A DNA stretch of 38,107 nt from Saprospiraceae bacterium (GTDB lineage Bacteria > Bacteroidota > Bacteroidia > Chitinophagales > Saprospiraceae). Positions within the stretch are counted from its first letter, which is position 1. Each line of letters opens with the position of its first letter. Made by a program: the position numbers and the translations under genes. Positions 17,340 through 26,284 of the stretch are shown here, one piece after another. Under the pieces are notes generated by a model. It made no database searches. It was not told the origin of the DNA and worked only from the letters and a program-made list of their open reading frames with translations. The stretch is taken from the NCBI GenBank assembly GCA_020629615.1, contig JAHDCZ010000021.1, positions 1-38,107 of the forward strand, in the 5' to 3' direction.

Positions 17340-18304
17340 TTATTATCTAAACTCATATTCGGTAAGGCTTCATCATTTTTTAAAAATCGATTAAACCAAT
17401 CCAAGACTTCTTTATCTTTTTCTGATCTAAAATTTGATAAACCGTGATTACCGCCCTCGAATATTTTTAAACGATATGGAACCCGATATTTCTCAAACAA
17501 TAAGGCCAATTCTAATGATTGCGTTGACTTAACACGCCAATCTGCATTTCCGTGAAGCATGAGAATCGGAATATTCGTGGGTAGCTTATCTGCAAAATAA
17601 ACGGCAGATCTTTTCTTCAGTTCATTTTTTTTGTTTTCCCAATAATCTGGAATCAATTCTGCATAAACATTTGTCTCCATATTAGGACGATCGATAATCG
17701 TTTTATTTGTAGGTGCTCCTCCAACCACTGCAGCTTTGATATTAATTCCTTTCGCAAGTGCCAAATAGGTCATCATTCCGCCACGACTCCACCCATACAT
17801 TCCTATTTTTGAAGGATCAGCTTCTGGAATTTCTTTGACGACCTCCATTAAGTTGACAACATCATTGACATCCTTACCACCAAACTCATCGCTGCCTTCA
17901 CTTTTGCCACAGCCACGATAATTACAACCAATCACAACATATCCTTCAGCGGCAAGTTTAGAAAAATTGTAAGCAACGGAATATTTTCCTTTACCTCGGA
18001 AAAGTTGCAAAGCGCCAAAATCTCTATTGCCTCCACGATTGAAAATTATTACAGGATACCTCTTTCCATCATTAGGGATAGCGGCATAGGATTCAATTTT
18101 TAGACCATCACTTAAATAAGTAATCTCATATAAGTTTACTTTTTTCAGAAAATGAAATTTCTCAATAAATTGAGTTTTAGACTGATTAGTAAAAAGTGTA
18201 GGGTAATCTTTCCAGCTAATAGCTTTTTTTTCAATAATTATCTGTTCTTGTGAACTACATGAACTAACAAAAATGAAGAAAATTAAGACCAGTAGATTTT
18301 TCAT
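17336..18304 (-). CDS. Alpha/beta-hydrolase lipoprotein, S9 prolyl-oligopeptidase-like (322 aa)
   Basis: A lipoprotein signal peptide (MKNLLVLIFFIFVSSC, lipid Cys at about 16) is followed by an alpha/beta-hydrolase fold of the dipeptidyl-peptidase/S9 or acyl-peptide-hydrolase type. The nucleophile elbow is GWSRGG (Ser173), the acid is in HGNADWRV (Asp255) and the catalytic His is in EGGNHGLS (His287). The oxyanion region RGGNRDFG and the CNYRGCGKSEGSDEFGG stretch are also typical. A peptidase or esterase acting in the envelope is likely; the substrate cannot be told. I chose the ATG at 18304 over the TTG at 18310. The large beta-propeller of true S9 peptidases is absent. The gene is convergent with the lipoprotein at 16695 and lies 75 bases downstream of the PLP-enzyme gene on the same strand. 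Confidence 0.85.
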   Translation of the reverse strand: MKNLLVLIFFIFVSSCSSQEQIIIEKKAISWKDYPTLFTNQSKTQFIEKFHFLKKVNLYEITYLSDGLKIESYAAIPNDGKRYPVIIFNRGGNRDFGALQLFRGKGKYSVAYNFSKLAAEGYVVIGCNYRGCGKSEGSDEFGGKDVNDVVNLMEVVKEIPEADPSKIGMYGWSRGGMMTYLALAKGINIKAAVVGGAPTNKTIIDRPNMETNVYAELIPDYWENKKNELKKRSAVYFADKLPTNIPILMLHGNADWRVKSTQSLELALLFEKYRVPYRLKIFEGGNHGLSNFRSEKDKEVLDWFNRFLKNDEALPNMSLDNN

Positions 18305-18379
18305 ATTCAATGGTTACTTCGAATAAATGTACTCCAATTCGAGCTACTGATTATAGATTTATAATGCTTTTGAAAATCA

Positions 18380-19564
18380 TTAACATTCGGCGAAAGCCTG
18401 ATCAAAATCAGCCTTTAAATCTTCTATATCTTCAATCCCAACTGATACTCTTATTAATCCATCAGAAATTCCATTTTCAATTCTCATGGACTCAGGAATA
18501 TTTAAATGCGAGGAGGTGGCAGGGTGTAAAATTAGGGTGTCCACATCACCTAAGGTAGGAGCTTGGGTACAAAATTTTAAACGATTCATACATTTTAAAG
18601 CAGCTTTCATTCCACCTTTGACTTCAAAACTAAGCATCCCACCAAACTGAGACATCTGCTTTTTTGCCAATTTATGAAATGGATGATCAGAAAGTCCGTT
18701 GTAGTTTACCTTGGAAACCATTTTGTGATTTTGTAAATATGTCGCGAGTTCCTGTGCATTTTTACTGTGGCGGTCCATCCTCAAACTCAATGTTTTTAGT
18801 CCATTGTTGACGAGCCAAGCGTCAAAAGGATTGCAGTTTGTGCCCATCAATTTTAAGTGTTGCCAGACGAGAGATTTGTCTTCTTCTCTTCCTATGATGG
18901 CACCGGCAATGGTGTTGCCATGACCACTTAAATATTTGGTCGTAGAATGAATAACATAATCTACACCGAGGAGAAGAGGTTGTTGTAGGTATGGAGTGCA
19001 AAATGTATTGTCGACAATGGTCTTGATGTTATATTTTTTTGCCAATTGTGCAACACCTTTAATATCAATACAATCGAGCGTAGGGTTAGAAGGAGTTTCA
19101 AAATAAATCATCTTTATTTGATCATCTTCTTTAAGATGTTTTTCTAATAAATTCAGATCGGTTAAATCAATGAATGCGGCTTCCATCCCCATCTTGACGA
19201 AGACTTTTTTGATTAACTCTGTTGTTCCACCATAAAGGTTTCCTTGAGTAATCAGTTTGTCTCCTTTTTTGAAAAGACTGGCTATTACAGTGGAAATGGC
19301 AGACATTCCAGAACTTGTCATCAAACCAAATGCCTCGATATCGCTGCCAAAGGTTTCTAATCGAGATATTTTTTCGGCGACGGCATCGACGGTAGGATTG
19401 CCATAACGACTGTAAACATGACCCTTGCGTTGACCAGTAAAAATATCGATGCTGTCTTCTACTTCTTCAAAAACAAAAGATGAGGTCGCATAAATGGGCA
19501 ATTGATGGGGATGAGTTGTTTCCTTATTGTTGGCGGATTTAACACAAAGGGATGACATTTTCAT
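18380..19564 (-). CDS. Trans-sulfuration PLP enzyme (methionine gamma-lyase/cystathionine lyase-like, 394 aa)
   Basis: Cys/Met-metabolism PLP-dependent enzyme of fold type I. Visible landmarks are YSRYGNPT (phosphate-contacting Tyr/Arg), MTSSGMSAI, ETPSNPTLD, VDNTFCTPYLQQPL and the PLP-lysine motif HSTTKYLSGHG (Lys210), with the C-terminal GLIRVSVGIED motif. Length is normal for the family. Candidate activities are methionine gamma-lyase, cystathionine gamma-lyase or beta-lyase, or O-acylhomoserine sulfhydrylase, which sequence reading alone cannot separate reliably. No methionine-biosynthesis genes lie nearby, so context does not help. I took the ATG at 19564; another lies at 19558 and a TTG at 19588. 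The gene is divergent from the outer-membrane protein gene. Confidence 0.88.
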   Translation of the reverse strand: MKMSSLCVKSANNKETTHPHQLPIYATSSFVFEEVEDSIDIFTGQRKGHVYSRYGNPTVDAVAEKISRLETFGSDIEAFGLMTSSGMSAISTVIASLFKKGDKLITQGNLYGGTTELIKKVFVKMGMEAAFIDLTDLNLLEKHLKEDDQIKMIYFETPSNPTLDCIDIKGVAQLAKKYNIKTIVDNTFCTPYLQQPLLLGVDYVIHSTTKYLSGHGNTIAGAIIGREEDKSLVWQHLKLMGTNCNPFDAWLVNNGLKTLSLRMDRHSKNAQELATYLQNHKMVSKVNYNGLSDHPFHKLAKKQMSQFGGMLSFEVKGGMKAALKCMNRLKFCTQAPTLGDVDTLILHPATSSHLNIPESMRIENGISDGLIRVSVGIEDIEDLKADFDQAFAEC

Positions 19565-19678
19565 AAAGGAATCCGTTAGATTAAGCAATTGATATTATCT
19601 TATAATCATTATTGTTAATAACTTAGCATAAAGATTCAAAATGATTTCGACTTTTTATAAGTGATCAAGGCTTCTTTC

Positions 19679-20425
19679 ATGAAAATGACAATTAAATATT
19701 TTACGTTTTTCTTAGTATCATTTTTCCTAAGTAATGGACTTCTTGCTCAAGAAGAAGATGATTATTATGAGGTGGATATTTATAATGACGAATACGAGGA
19801 AGTCGGTCGCGTTTTCCTTTTGGAAATTGGGTTGGATGTTTCTCAACCAGTTGGTACCTTTGTAGATTTTGTTAATACAGCAGGTATTGGCATTTCATTG
19901 TCGGCGTATGTACAAGCAAAACCTACCAAATCATATTTTTGGGGTATTGATTATAAGTACCAAAGATTTAGTGGAGAATCAGGGATATACGATGAACAAC
20001 GAGATGGCGTTTTTTATACTTACGATGCTTCGGTTTCTACCAATTTAATGTCTCTGATCGCAAAGTATCGATATTATCCAGCTATTTCTATATGGAAATT
20101 TGAACCTTACTTAGAAGGAGGAATTGGATACAATTGGTGGTACACATATTTCAGTAGACAGGATGTTGATTTTCCCGATACATATGAAAATATGTTTGAA
20201 AAATCAGATCTTTCATTTGCCTACAGTATGGGGCTAGGAGTTCAATTTCAAGCAAGTGGAAATATTTATGTGAACACAAAGGTTGATTATGTCTCTGGTA
20301 ATTCTTCTAGCTATCATGCACGTAATAATATCGATAATTTTCAAAATCCATTGGACGCTTTTAATGTCCACAAAACGTCAACAGATTTAATTCGATATCA
20401 TGTCGGCGTGACTTTTGGTTTTTAA
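19679..20425 (+). CDS. Outer-membrane beta-barrel protein (248 aa)
   Basis: A signal peptide (MKMTIKYFTFFLVSFFLSNG, then LLAQ) is followed by a short acidic segment rich in D, E and Y, then alternating hydrophobic strands with aromatic residues typical of a small porin-like barrel (RVFLLEIGLDVSQPVGTF, YFWGIDYKYQRF, FEPYLEGGIGYNWWYTYF, FAYSMGLGVQFQASG). It ends in RYHVGVTFGF, a good C-terminal strand with terminal Phe. It resembles the OmpW/porin-family outer-membrane proteins of Bacteroidota; substrate unknown. The ATG at 19679 is preferred over a GTG at 19661. It heads a compact operon, with the pseudouridine synthase gene 8 bases downstream. Confidence 0.8.
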   Translation: MKMTIKYFTFFLVSFFLSNGLLAQEEDDYYEVDIYNDEYEEVGRVFLLEIGLDVSQPVGTFVDFVNTAGIGISLSAYVQAKPTKSYFWGIDYKYQRFSGESGIYDEQRDGVFYTYDASVSTNLMSLIAKYRYYPAISIWKFEPYLEGGIGYNWWYTYFSRQDVDFPDTYENMFEKSDLSFAYSMGLGVQFQASGNIYVNTKVDYVSGNSSSYHARNNIDNFQNPLDAFNVHKTSTDLIRYHVGVTFGF

Positions 20426-20433
20426 TCAATCTT

Positions 20434-21480
20434 ATGACAGATACAGAAAATCCTGAAGGCGAAGAGTTGTTTGAACATCACAAAATAGTTATTGATCCCG
20501 GTCAATCTCAATTGCGGATTGACAAATTTGTTTTGGATAAACTCGAAAAAGTTTCAAGAAACAAAATCCAAAATGGTATTCGAGCAGGAGCAATTTTGGT
20601 GGATGGAAAACAGGTTAAACCCAATTATAAGGTTAGGCCAAATGAAGTAATAACAGTCCTTCTTCCAAAGCCTGTCTCGGATGGTAAAATCATAGGAGAA
20701 AACATTCCATTGGATATCCGATACGAAGATGATGACATAATGATCATTCATAAGCCGCCAGGTCTAGTAGTACACCCTGGGATAGGTAATCGATCAGGAA
20801 CCTTAGTGAATGCGTTAGTATATTACTTTGAAAACAAAGAACTTCCTGTTATGGAAGGGAATGACGATGATCGCCCAGGGATAGTTCATCGGATCGATAA
20901 GGATACATCTGGTTTAATGTTGATTGCCAAGAATGAATTTGCAATAAGTCATTTGGGAAAACAATTCTATAATCATAGCATCGAAAGGAAATACCAGGCG
21001 ATTGTTTGGGGTACTTTTGATGAAGCTAAAGGCACAATTGATGCACATATTGGTCGTCATTTAAAAGATCGTACCAAACGAGATGTTTTTCCAGATGGGG
21101 ATTTTGGTAAACATGCTATTACCCATTATAGAGTATTAGAAGATTTGTATTATGTGTCTTTGGTAGAATGTGAACTGGAAACAGGAAGAACCCACCAAAT
21201 TCGAGCACATATGAAACATATTCGTCATCCTCTATTTAATGATATTAAATATGGAGGTGATAAGATTGTAAAGGGAACTGTATTCTCAAAATATAAACAG
21301 TTTGTACATAACGCATTGAAAATTATTCCGCGGCAAGCGCTTCATGCTAAATCTCTGGGTTTTATTCATCCAACAACCAATGAAAAAATGGTATTTGACT
21401 CAGAATTACCTGAAGACATGAAAGAAGTTCTGGATAAGTGGCGATCGTATATTCAATCAAAAACTAAATCCAATTCTTGA
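20434..21480 (+). CDS. rluD: RluA/RluD-family 23S rRNA pseudouridine synthase (348 aa)
   Basis: An N-terminal S4 RNA-binding domain (RIDKFVLDKL ... ILVDGKQVKPNYKVRPNE, about 28-90) precedes the synthase domain. The catalytic motif is HRIDKDTSGLMLIAKN, with active-site Asp155, and ETGRTHQIRAHMKHIRHPLF is the conserved family motif. Domain order and length match RluD, which converts uridines of the large-subunit helix 69 loop to pseudouridine. The exact target is inferred, since RluA-family members are hard to separate. The acyl-CoA reductase gene starts one base after its stop codon, suggesting translational coupling. Confidence 0.88.
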   Translation: MTDTENPEGEELFEHHKIVIDPGQSQLRIDKFVLDKLEKVSRNKIQNGIRAGAILVDGKQVKPNYKVRPNEVITVLLPKPVSDGKIIGENIPLDIRYEDDDIMIIHKPPGLVVHPGIGNRSGTLVNALVYYFENKELPVMEGNDDDRPGIVHRIDKDTSGLMLIAKNEFAISHLGKQFYNHSIERKYQAIVWGTFDEAKGTIDAHIGRHLKDRTKRDVFPDGDFGKHAITHYRVLEDLYYVSLVECELETGRTHQIRAHMKHIRHPLFNDIKYGGDKIVKGTVFSKYKQFVHNALKIIPRQALHAKSLGFIHPTTNEKMVFDSELPEDMKEVLDKWRSYIQSKTKSNS

Positions 21481-21481
21481 T

Positions 21482-22501
21482 ATGCTGTTAAAAGAAAAGT
21501 TGGTAGCACTTCATCAATTAAGTGAGTGGATACTTCTCTTTGATGACCATTTACAAGAAAGAATGCAACGGGCCAAATCTGAGAATCCATGGTTTACCAT
21601 TGAGAATCAAAAAAAATCTTTGACGGCTATTGCCGAATGTTATCTCAATGAAAGCTTATTAAATGAGTGGTTAGATGATTATAAATTAGATAATTATAAG
21701 GGTGGTATGCAAGTAGGACTTATCCTTGCGGGGAATATCCCCTTGGTTGGTTTTCATGATATCTTGTCCTGTTTTGTAACCGATCATATCGCTTTAATTA
21801 AGTATTCCGATAAGGACAAAATATTGATTCCTCTGCTGCTTGAGAAGTTAAAAACCATTGATTCGAGAACTGAAAAATATTTTATAAGGACTGATCGACT
21901 AAAAGATTTTGATGCAATCATAGCCACTGGTAGTAATAATTCAAGTCGTTATTTTGAATCGTATTTTTCTCAATACCCACATATTATTCGGAAAAATAGA
22001 AATGGAGTCGCCGTATTAAGTGGTAATGAAACCTCACAACAATTAGTTGATTTAGGAGCCGATATCTTTGATTATTTTGGCTTAGGATGCCGAAATGTTT
22101 CCAAAATTTATGTTCCCGATGGCTACGATTTTAATGTGTTTATGGAAACTACACATGAATTCAAAGAAATGGTGAAACATCACAAATACAAAAATAATTT
22201 TGATTACAGTATGGCGCTGAGCCTATTGAATAGGGAACAATTTCTAAATAATGGATGCCTGATTCTAATTAAAAAAGATTCCTTACAATCAAGAATTTCA
22301 ACAGTTCATTACAGCGAATATTCTGATCTTGGGAAACTTCAAAATGATTTGACATCGAAAAAAGATGAAATCCAATGTATTGTTGGAAATGTAGATTTTC
22401 AAGGAATACCCATATTCCAATTTGGAAAGGCTCAACAACCAAGTTTATCTGATTACGCGGATGGAGTGGATACGATACAGTTTTTGATGCAATTGAATTG
22501 A
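21482..22501 (+). CDS. LuxC-like acyl-CoA reductase (339 aa)
   Basis: The protein resembles the LuxC-family acyl-CoA reductases widespread in Bacteroidota. Visible landmarks are a nucleotide/substrate segment (GLILAGNIPLVGFHDILSCF), the conserved RKNRNGVAVLSGNET stretch and the catalytic-cysteine motif FGLGCRNVSKIYVP (Cys203). The family reduces fatty acyl-CoA to aldehyde with NADPH; in luminous bacteria LuxC works with LuxD and LuxE. No such partners occur here, and the physiological role in Bacteroidota is unclear to me. The gene sits between rluD and the endonuclease III gene with one-base gaps on both sides, so the three are almost certainly one transcript. Confidence 0.82.
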   Translation: MLLKEKLVALHQLSEWILLFDDHLQERMQRAKSENPWFTIENQKKSLTAIAECYLNESLLNEWLDDYKLDNYKGGMQVGLILAGNIPLVGFHDILSCFVTDHIALIKYSDKDKILIPLLLEKLKTIDSRTEKYFIRTDRLKDFDAIIATGSNNSSRYFESYFSQYPHIIRKNRNGVAVLSGNETSQQLVDLGADIFDYFGLGCRNVSKIYVPDGYDFNVFMETTHEFKEMVKHHKYKNNFDYSMALSLLNREQFLNNGCLILIKKDSLQSRISTVHYSEYSDLGKLQNDLTSKKDEIQCIVGNVDFQGIPIFQFGKAQQPSLSDYADGVDTIQFLMQLN

Positions 22502-22502
22502 T

Positions 22503-23150
22503 ATGACAAAGCAGGAAAAATCAAATCAAATATTACAAATACTGGAATCTTACTATCCCGAAACGCCAGTTCCATTGGATCATAAAGATCCTTATACCTT
22601 GCTTATTGCCGTTTTATTGTCGGCACAATGTACTGACGCGAGGGTCAATACAGTAACACCTCATCTCTTTGCGAAAGCAGATACACCTCAAAAGATGATA
22701 CTGTTGGATGTCGAAGAAATTCGCGAAATCATAAGACCCTGCGGTTTGTCTCCCCGCAAATCCAAAGCGATATATGAACTTAGTAATATCTTATTGGAAA
22801 AGTACGACGGAACGGTTCCACAAAGTTTTGAGGCTCTAGAAGAATTACCAGGAGTAGGACATAAAACCGCTTCAGTTGTGATGGCACAAGCATTTGGAGT
22901 ACCTGCTTTTCCAGTTGATACTCATATTCATCGATTGGCCTATCGTTGGGGATTAAGTACTGGTAAAAACGTCGAGAAAACAGAAAAAGATTTAAAAAGA
23001 CTTTTCCCGAGGGAAAGTTGGAACAAATTACATTTGCAAATTATATTTTTTGGTAGAGAATATTGTCCAGCCCGAGGGCATGATCCTTTGAAATGTCCTA
23101 TTTGTTCGGTGTACGGAAGAAAATCACTGCTCCCTAGAAAGGGTAGTTAA
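22503..23150 (+). CDS. nth: Endonuclease III-type DNA glycosylase with incomplete Fe-S motif (215 aa)
   Basis: Base-excision repair glycosylase/AP lyase of the HhH-GPD superfamily. The helix-hairpin-helix ELPGVGHKTASVV carries the catalytic Lys121, and the catalytic Asp139 sits in PVDTHIHRLAYRWG. The N-terminal half (LLSAQCTDARVN) is typical. The C-terminal Cys array that binds [4Fe-4S] in E. coli Nth (C-x6-C-x2-C-x5-C) is altered: C188, C198 and C201 are present with a longer first gap and no fourth Cys, so the cluster is probably missing or unusual. Expected substrates are oxidised pyrimidines. It is last in the operon, and its 3' end overlaps the convergent TamL gene by 17 bases. Confidence 0.92.
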   Translation: MTKQEKSNQILQILESYYPETPVPLDHKDPYTLLIAVLLSAQCTDARVNTVTPHLFAKADTPQKMILLDVEEIREIIRPCGLSPRKSKAIYELSNILLEKYDGTVPQSFEALEELPGVGHKTASVVMAQAFGVPAFPVDTHIHRLAYRWGLSTGKNVEKTEKDLKRLFPRESWNKLHLQIIFFGREYCPARGHDPLKCPICSVYGRKSLLPRKGS

Positions 23151-25500
23151 CGGCAATATTAACGTTACCTAAGAATTTAAATGTACTTGGGGGCAACCAG
23201 TGAGATCCTGTCTGTTCATTTGGAAATGGATTGCGGATAGGGTAGCCAAAATCAAATCGAATGTTGAAATACGAAAAATCCCATCGTAATCCCCAACCGA
23301 CACCCATGGCAATGTCATTATAGAAATTTCTAGTAAAATTTGAGCCAGGACGAGCAAGATCTTCATTTCTAGTCCAAATGTTTCCACCGTCTAGAAAAAA
23401 TGCTCCTTCTAAATACCAAATAACATCAAATCGATATTCTAAACTAAATTCTAATTTTAAATCTCCTTGTTGAAAAAACAATTCATTGGGTACAGGATTT
23501 TTTAATTTATCAGCATATCCACCAGGTCCTAATTCTCTTAATTGCCAAGCTCTAATACTATTTGGACCACCGACATAAAATTGTTTAATGAATGGAATTT
23601 CTTGATCTTTTGCAAGAGGGAATGCAGCGCCTACGGCAAGTCTAGATGCAAAACTACTCTTTTCTCCAATGTCCTTGTACCAACGATTGTCAAATTCTAA
23701 TTTTACAAATTTCGAGTATTGAATATCAGAATTGAACTGCCAAATATTATCAGGATCAAGTAGCTTATTCGCTAGAAGTATTTCCCATCCTGAAAGTTCG
23801 ATATTGGTAATATTCGCCCAAGAAAAACCACTTTTGTTTTTATTGGATTGATAAACATAAGTCAAGTTTTTAAAAAGGAAACCAGTTAGTACATTGCTTT
23901 CAAAACTTTTCAAGATCAAAGGGTTATTTGAAATCCTTAATAAGAAATTCGATTCCAAAGCAGCTGAATTGTAATCTAGACCTGTACTACGAATAAGATA
24001 GTTATGTCTAGGATTTGGTTTGTAGTCGTAACCAAATGATGTACTTACTGTTCTGAGATCATAATAGTCAATGATATTGGTGATATTGTAACCTAGCGCA
24101 ATATTGGTTGTCGTCTCTTCTTTGAATGTTTGGTAACGATTGTCTCCTACAATTCCTATTTTGTTCATCAAGCCAATTGTTCTAACAGGGTCAAAAACCT
24201 TAGGGACTTTTAAATTTGCTTGAAAATTTCCTGTAATTGCTGAGGTTCTTACCTTCGGGCTAAAGTCAAATTCATAACCAATTTCACCTTCGATTGTTAA
24301 TCGTTCGGCACCACCGAAAATATTTCTATTTTCCAAAGAACCGCCAACTGAAAAGCCAAATAACCTTCTACCTGCTGCTGATATAGTGCTGTAAAATAAG
24401 TTGATTCCCGAATCCGATATCCATTTCTTTTCATGAGGAGTGAGAAAGATGTTGATGTCAATGATGGTGTCAGAAACAGTACTTACACTAGGGTTAATAG
24501 TTATAAAACGATAAAAATCTAGAGACGAGAGTTTTTGATAAGTCTTTGATTGTGCTTCACGTCGATATAAATCATTTTTACGAAGAAAGGTTTTTTGATT
24601 TAAGCGAGAAGGTTTTACGATGAATTTCTTGATTTCTCTCTTAAAAATTAAACCATGTATTTCATCGGAAATAGTGTTTTGCGTGTTTTGTCCTTGGTAA
24701 TAATCAGTATAAATATTTATATCACCAATCCTGTAGCGCTTGTGACGTTCGTTTAGACCTGGATTGTTTATTTCGACAAATATGTCTATGGCGTTTTTTT
24801 GATTGGTACTATCTCCTTTGATAGTGATGTAATTGGGGACGAAATTAGCGTATCCCAAATTCTGTAGTTCTGTAGAGATTCTATTTTTTTCCTGATCGAA
24901 TACAACGTAATCTATAGGACCATCTTTTTTCAATAATGATGGGGAATCTAAATTTTTAATAAGATTTACAAGTGCTTGATCTTCACCGATATATTCGACA
25001 GAAGCTATTTTGTACTGTTCATTAGTCTTAATGTTGTATTTAACTCTTGTCTTTTTTTTGCTGGTATTTACTGTATAGTCTACTTCGGCATTATAAAATC
25101 CCTTTTTATTCCGAAGAAAATTTTTCATGGACTCTGCCGTTTCAGCCGTTTTGGATTCCAAGAAATAGCTTGGTTTTTCACCAATCCAATTTCTTGACCA
25201 ATTGTTGTACCAAGAAGAGTCTCCCTCATTTACCAAGTAAAACCATTCACTCGGAAAGAGTACAAAAAATTTAGAATTAGGTTTTTGACGATAAAATGTT
25301 TCTAATTCAAATTTTAAAGCGGCTTTTTCATCCGGACCTACATCAGTTTTTAGATTAAGATCATTTTTCTTTAATAATGATTGATCTTGAGAAAGATACT
25401 TGGACGTTTGACATCCAACACAACTCATAAATACATAGAAAAGGCAAAAGTATTTGAGGTAATGACCTAAGTTTAATATGTAGCGATTAAATTTGTTCAA
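23134..25500 (-). CDS. TamL-like lipidated Omp85 (BamA/TamA family) outer-membrane protein (788 aa)
   Basis: An N-terminal lipoprotein-like signal (about 1-30, ending SCVGCQTSKYLSQDQ; lipid Cys probably 27 or 30) leads into POTRA-like repeats (about 35-330: YTVNTSKKKTRVKYNIKTN, SLDFYRFITINPSV) and a C-terminal 16-strand barrel (about 400-788). Typical barrel elements are GGPNSIRAWQLRELGPG, the counterpart of the Omp85 VRGY/F loop but with RAW, and the terminal strand NVNIAVNYPF. Lipidated TamA-like proteins of Bacteroidota are called TamL and work with TamB in outer-membrane homeostasis; a TamB-like gene lies at the right end of this window. The only start codon giving a signal peptide is the TTG at 25500, because a stop codon lies 3 codons upstream. 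It is divergent from the methyltransferase gene and convergent with nth. Confidence 0.85.
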   Translation of the reverse strand: MNKFNRYILNLGHYLKYFCLFYVFMSCVGCQTSKYLSQDQSLLKKNDLNLKTDVGPDEKAALKFELETFYRQKPNSKFFVLFPSEWFYLVNEGDSSWYNNWSRNWIGEKPSYFLESKTAETAESMKNFLRNKKGFYNAEVDYTVNTSKKKTRVKYNIKTNEQYKIASVEYIGEDQALVNLIKNLDSPSLLKKDGPIDYVVFDQEKNRISTELQNLGYANFVPNYITIKGDSTNQKNAIDIFVEINNPGLNERHKRYRIGDINIYTDYYQGQNTQNTISDEIHGLIFKREIKKFIVKPSRLNQKTFLRKNDLYRREAQSKTYQKLSSLDFYRFITINPSVSTVSDTIIDINIFLTPHEKKWISDSGINLFYSTISAAGRRLFGFSVGGSLENRNIFGGAERLTIEGEIGYEFDFSPKVRTSAITGNFQANLKVPKVFDPVRTIGLMNKIGIVGDNRYQTFKEETTTNIALGYNITNIIDYYDLRTVSTSFGYDYKPNPRHNYLIRSTGLDYNSAALESNFLLRISNNPLILKSFESNVLTGFLFKNLTYVYQSNKNKSGFSWANITNIELSGWEILLANKLLDPDNIWQFNSDIQYSKFVKLEFDNRWYKDIGEKSSFASRLAVGAAFPLAKDQEIPFIKQFYVGGPNSIRAWQLRELGPGGYADKLKNPVPNELFFQQGDLKLEFSLEYRFDVIWYLEGAFFLDGGNIWTRNEDLARPGSNFTRNFYNDIAMGVGWGLRWDFSYFNIRFDFGYPIRNPFPNEQTGSHWLPPSTFKFLGNVNIAVNYPF

Positions 25501-25519
25501 GCTAACTTATGATGGTATT

Positions 25520-26275
25520 GTGTTGTCAAAAAATAAAATAAAATATATCCATTCTTTACGGTACGCAAAGTACAGACAAAGGTTTAATAAATACATAGTT
25601 GAGGGAGACAAAATTGCGCAAACACTTTTGGATAAATACCTCGAATCTATTGAATTTATTATATGTACTCAGGATTGGCTAGAAGATTACAATAAATTGA
25701 ATCTACCGTTGGAAAAGTTGCTTATTGCAAGTGACAAAGATATAAAACAAATTACTGCTTTTAAAACGCCTCCTAAGGTGCTCGTTATTGTTGATTTACC
25801 GCAATCAGAAGTTAATATTTCTTTAATAAACAAGCAGTGTAGTATATATCTTGACAATGTTCAAGACCCTGGCAATGTGGGAACGATCATACGCATTGCG
25901 GATTGGTTTGGAATCGATAATGTAATTCGTTCTAAGAATTCAGCTGACTTTTTTAGTGCAAAAACTTCTCAATCATCTATGGCTAGTATGTACGGCGTAA
26001 ATTTATTCACTGCCGACCTGAATGATTTAGTTTTAAAAGGATTGGAAACGAAGATCTATTCAGCGGATATGCATGGGGTTTCAATCAACGAATTAGTTCC
26101 AGCGAAATCCTTTGTTTTGGTCATGGGAAGTGAAGGACAGGGGATTTCTCAGGAAGTGAATAAAATATCATCCCAAAAGCTAACCATTCCGGGTAGTTCT
26201 GAAAAAGATGCCGAATCTTTAAATGTTGCAATTGCTACTGGCATAATAGCCAGTAGACTAATGCAAAATTCTTAA
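25520..26275 (+). CDS. SpoU/TrmH-family RNA 2'-O-methyltransferase (251 aa)
   Basis: An N-terminal RNA substrate-binding domain (SKNKIKYIHSLRYAKYRQRF ... YIVEG) is followed by the SPOUT methyltransferase fold with three conserved motifs: DNVQDPGNVGTIIRIADWFG (about 111-130), LVMGSEGQGIS (about 199-209) and LTIPGSSEKDAESLNVAIAT (about 223-242). These form the knotted SAM-binding site of tRNA/rRNA ribose methyltransferases; the exact target is not determinable. Homologues usually begin just before the SKNKIKYI-type stretch, so I chose the GTG at 25520; a TTG follows at 25523 and the TTG at 25493 seems too long. There is no ATG in the N-terminal part. It is divergent from the TamL-like gene and convergent with the TlpA-like gene. 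Confidence 0.85.
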   Translation: MLSKNKIKYIHSLRYAKYRQRFNKYIVEGDKIAQTLLDKYLESIEFIICTQDWLEDYNKLNLPLEKLLIASDKDIKQITAFKTPPKVLVIVDLPQSEVNISLINKQCSIYLDNVQDPGNVGTIIRIADWFGIDNVIRSKNSADFFSAKTSQSSMASMYGVNLFTADLNDLVLKGLETKIYSADMHGVSINELVPAKSFVLVMGSEGQGISQEVNKISSQKLTIPGSSEKDAESLNVAIATGIIASRLMQNS

Positions 26276-26284
26276 ATCTCTGTT

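Noticed and set aside
25493-25522. TTG at 25493 as the methyltransferase start
   Set aside because: It would add nine residues not expected before the family's N-terminal SKNKIKYI-type stretch and would overlap the start of the divergent TamL-like gene.
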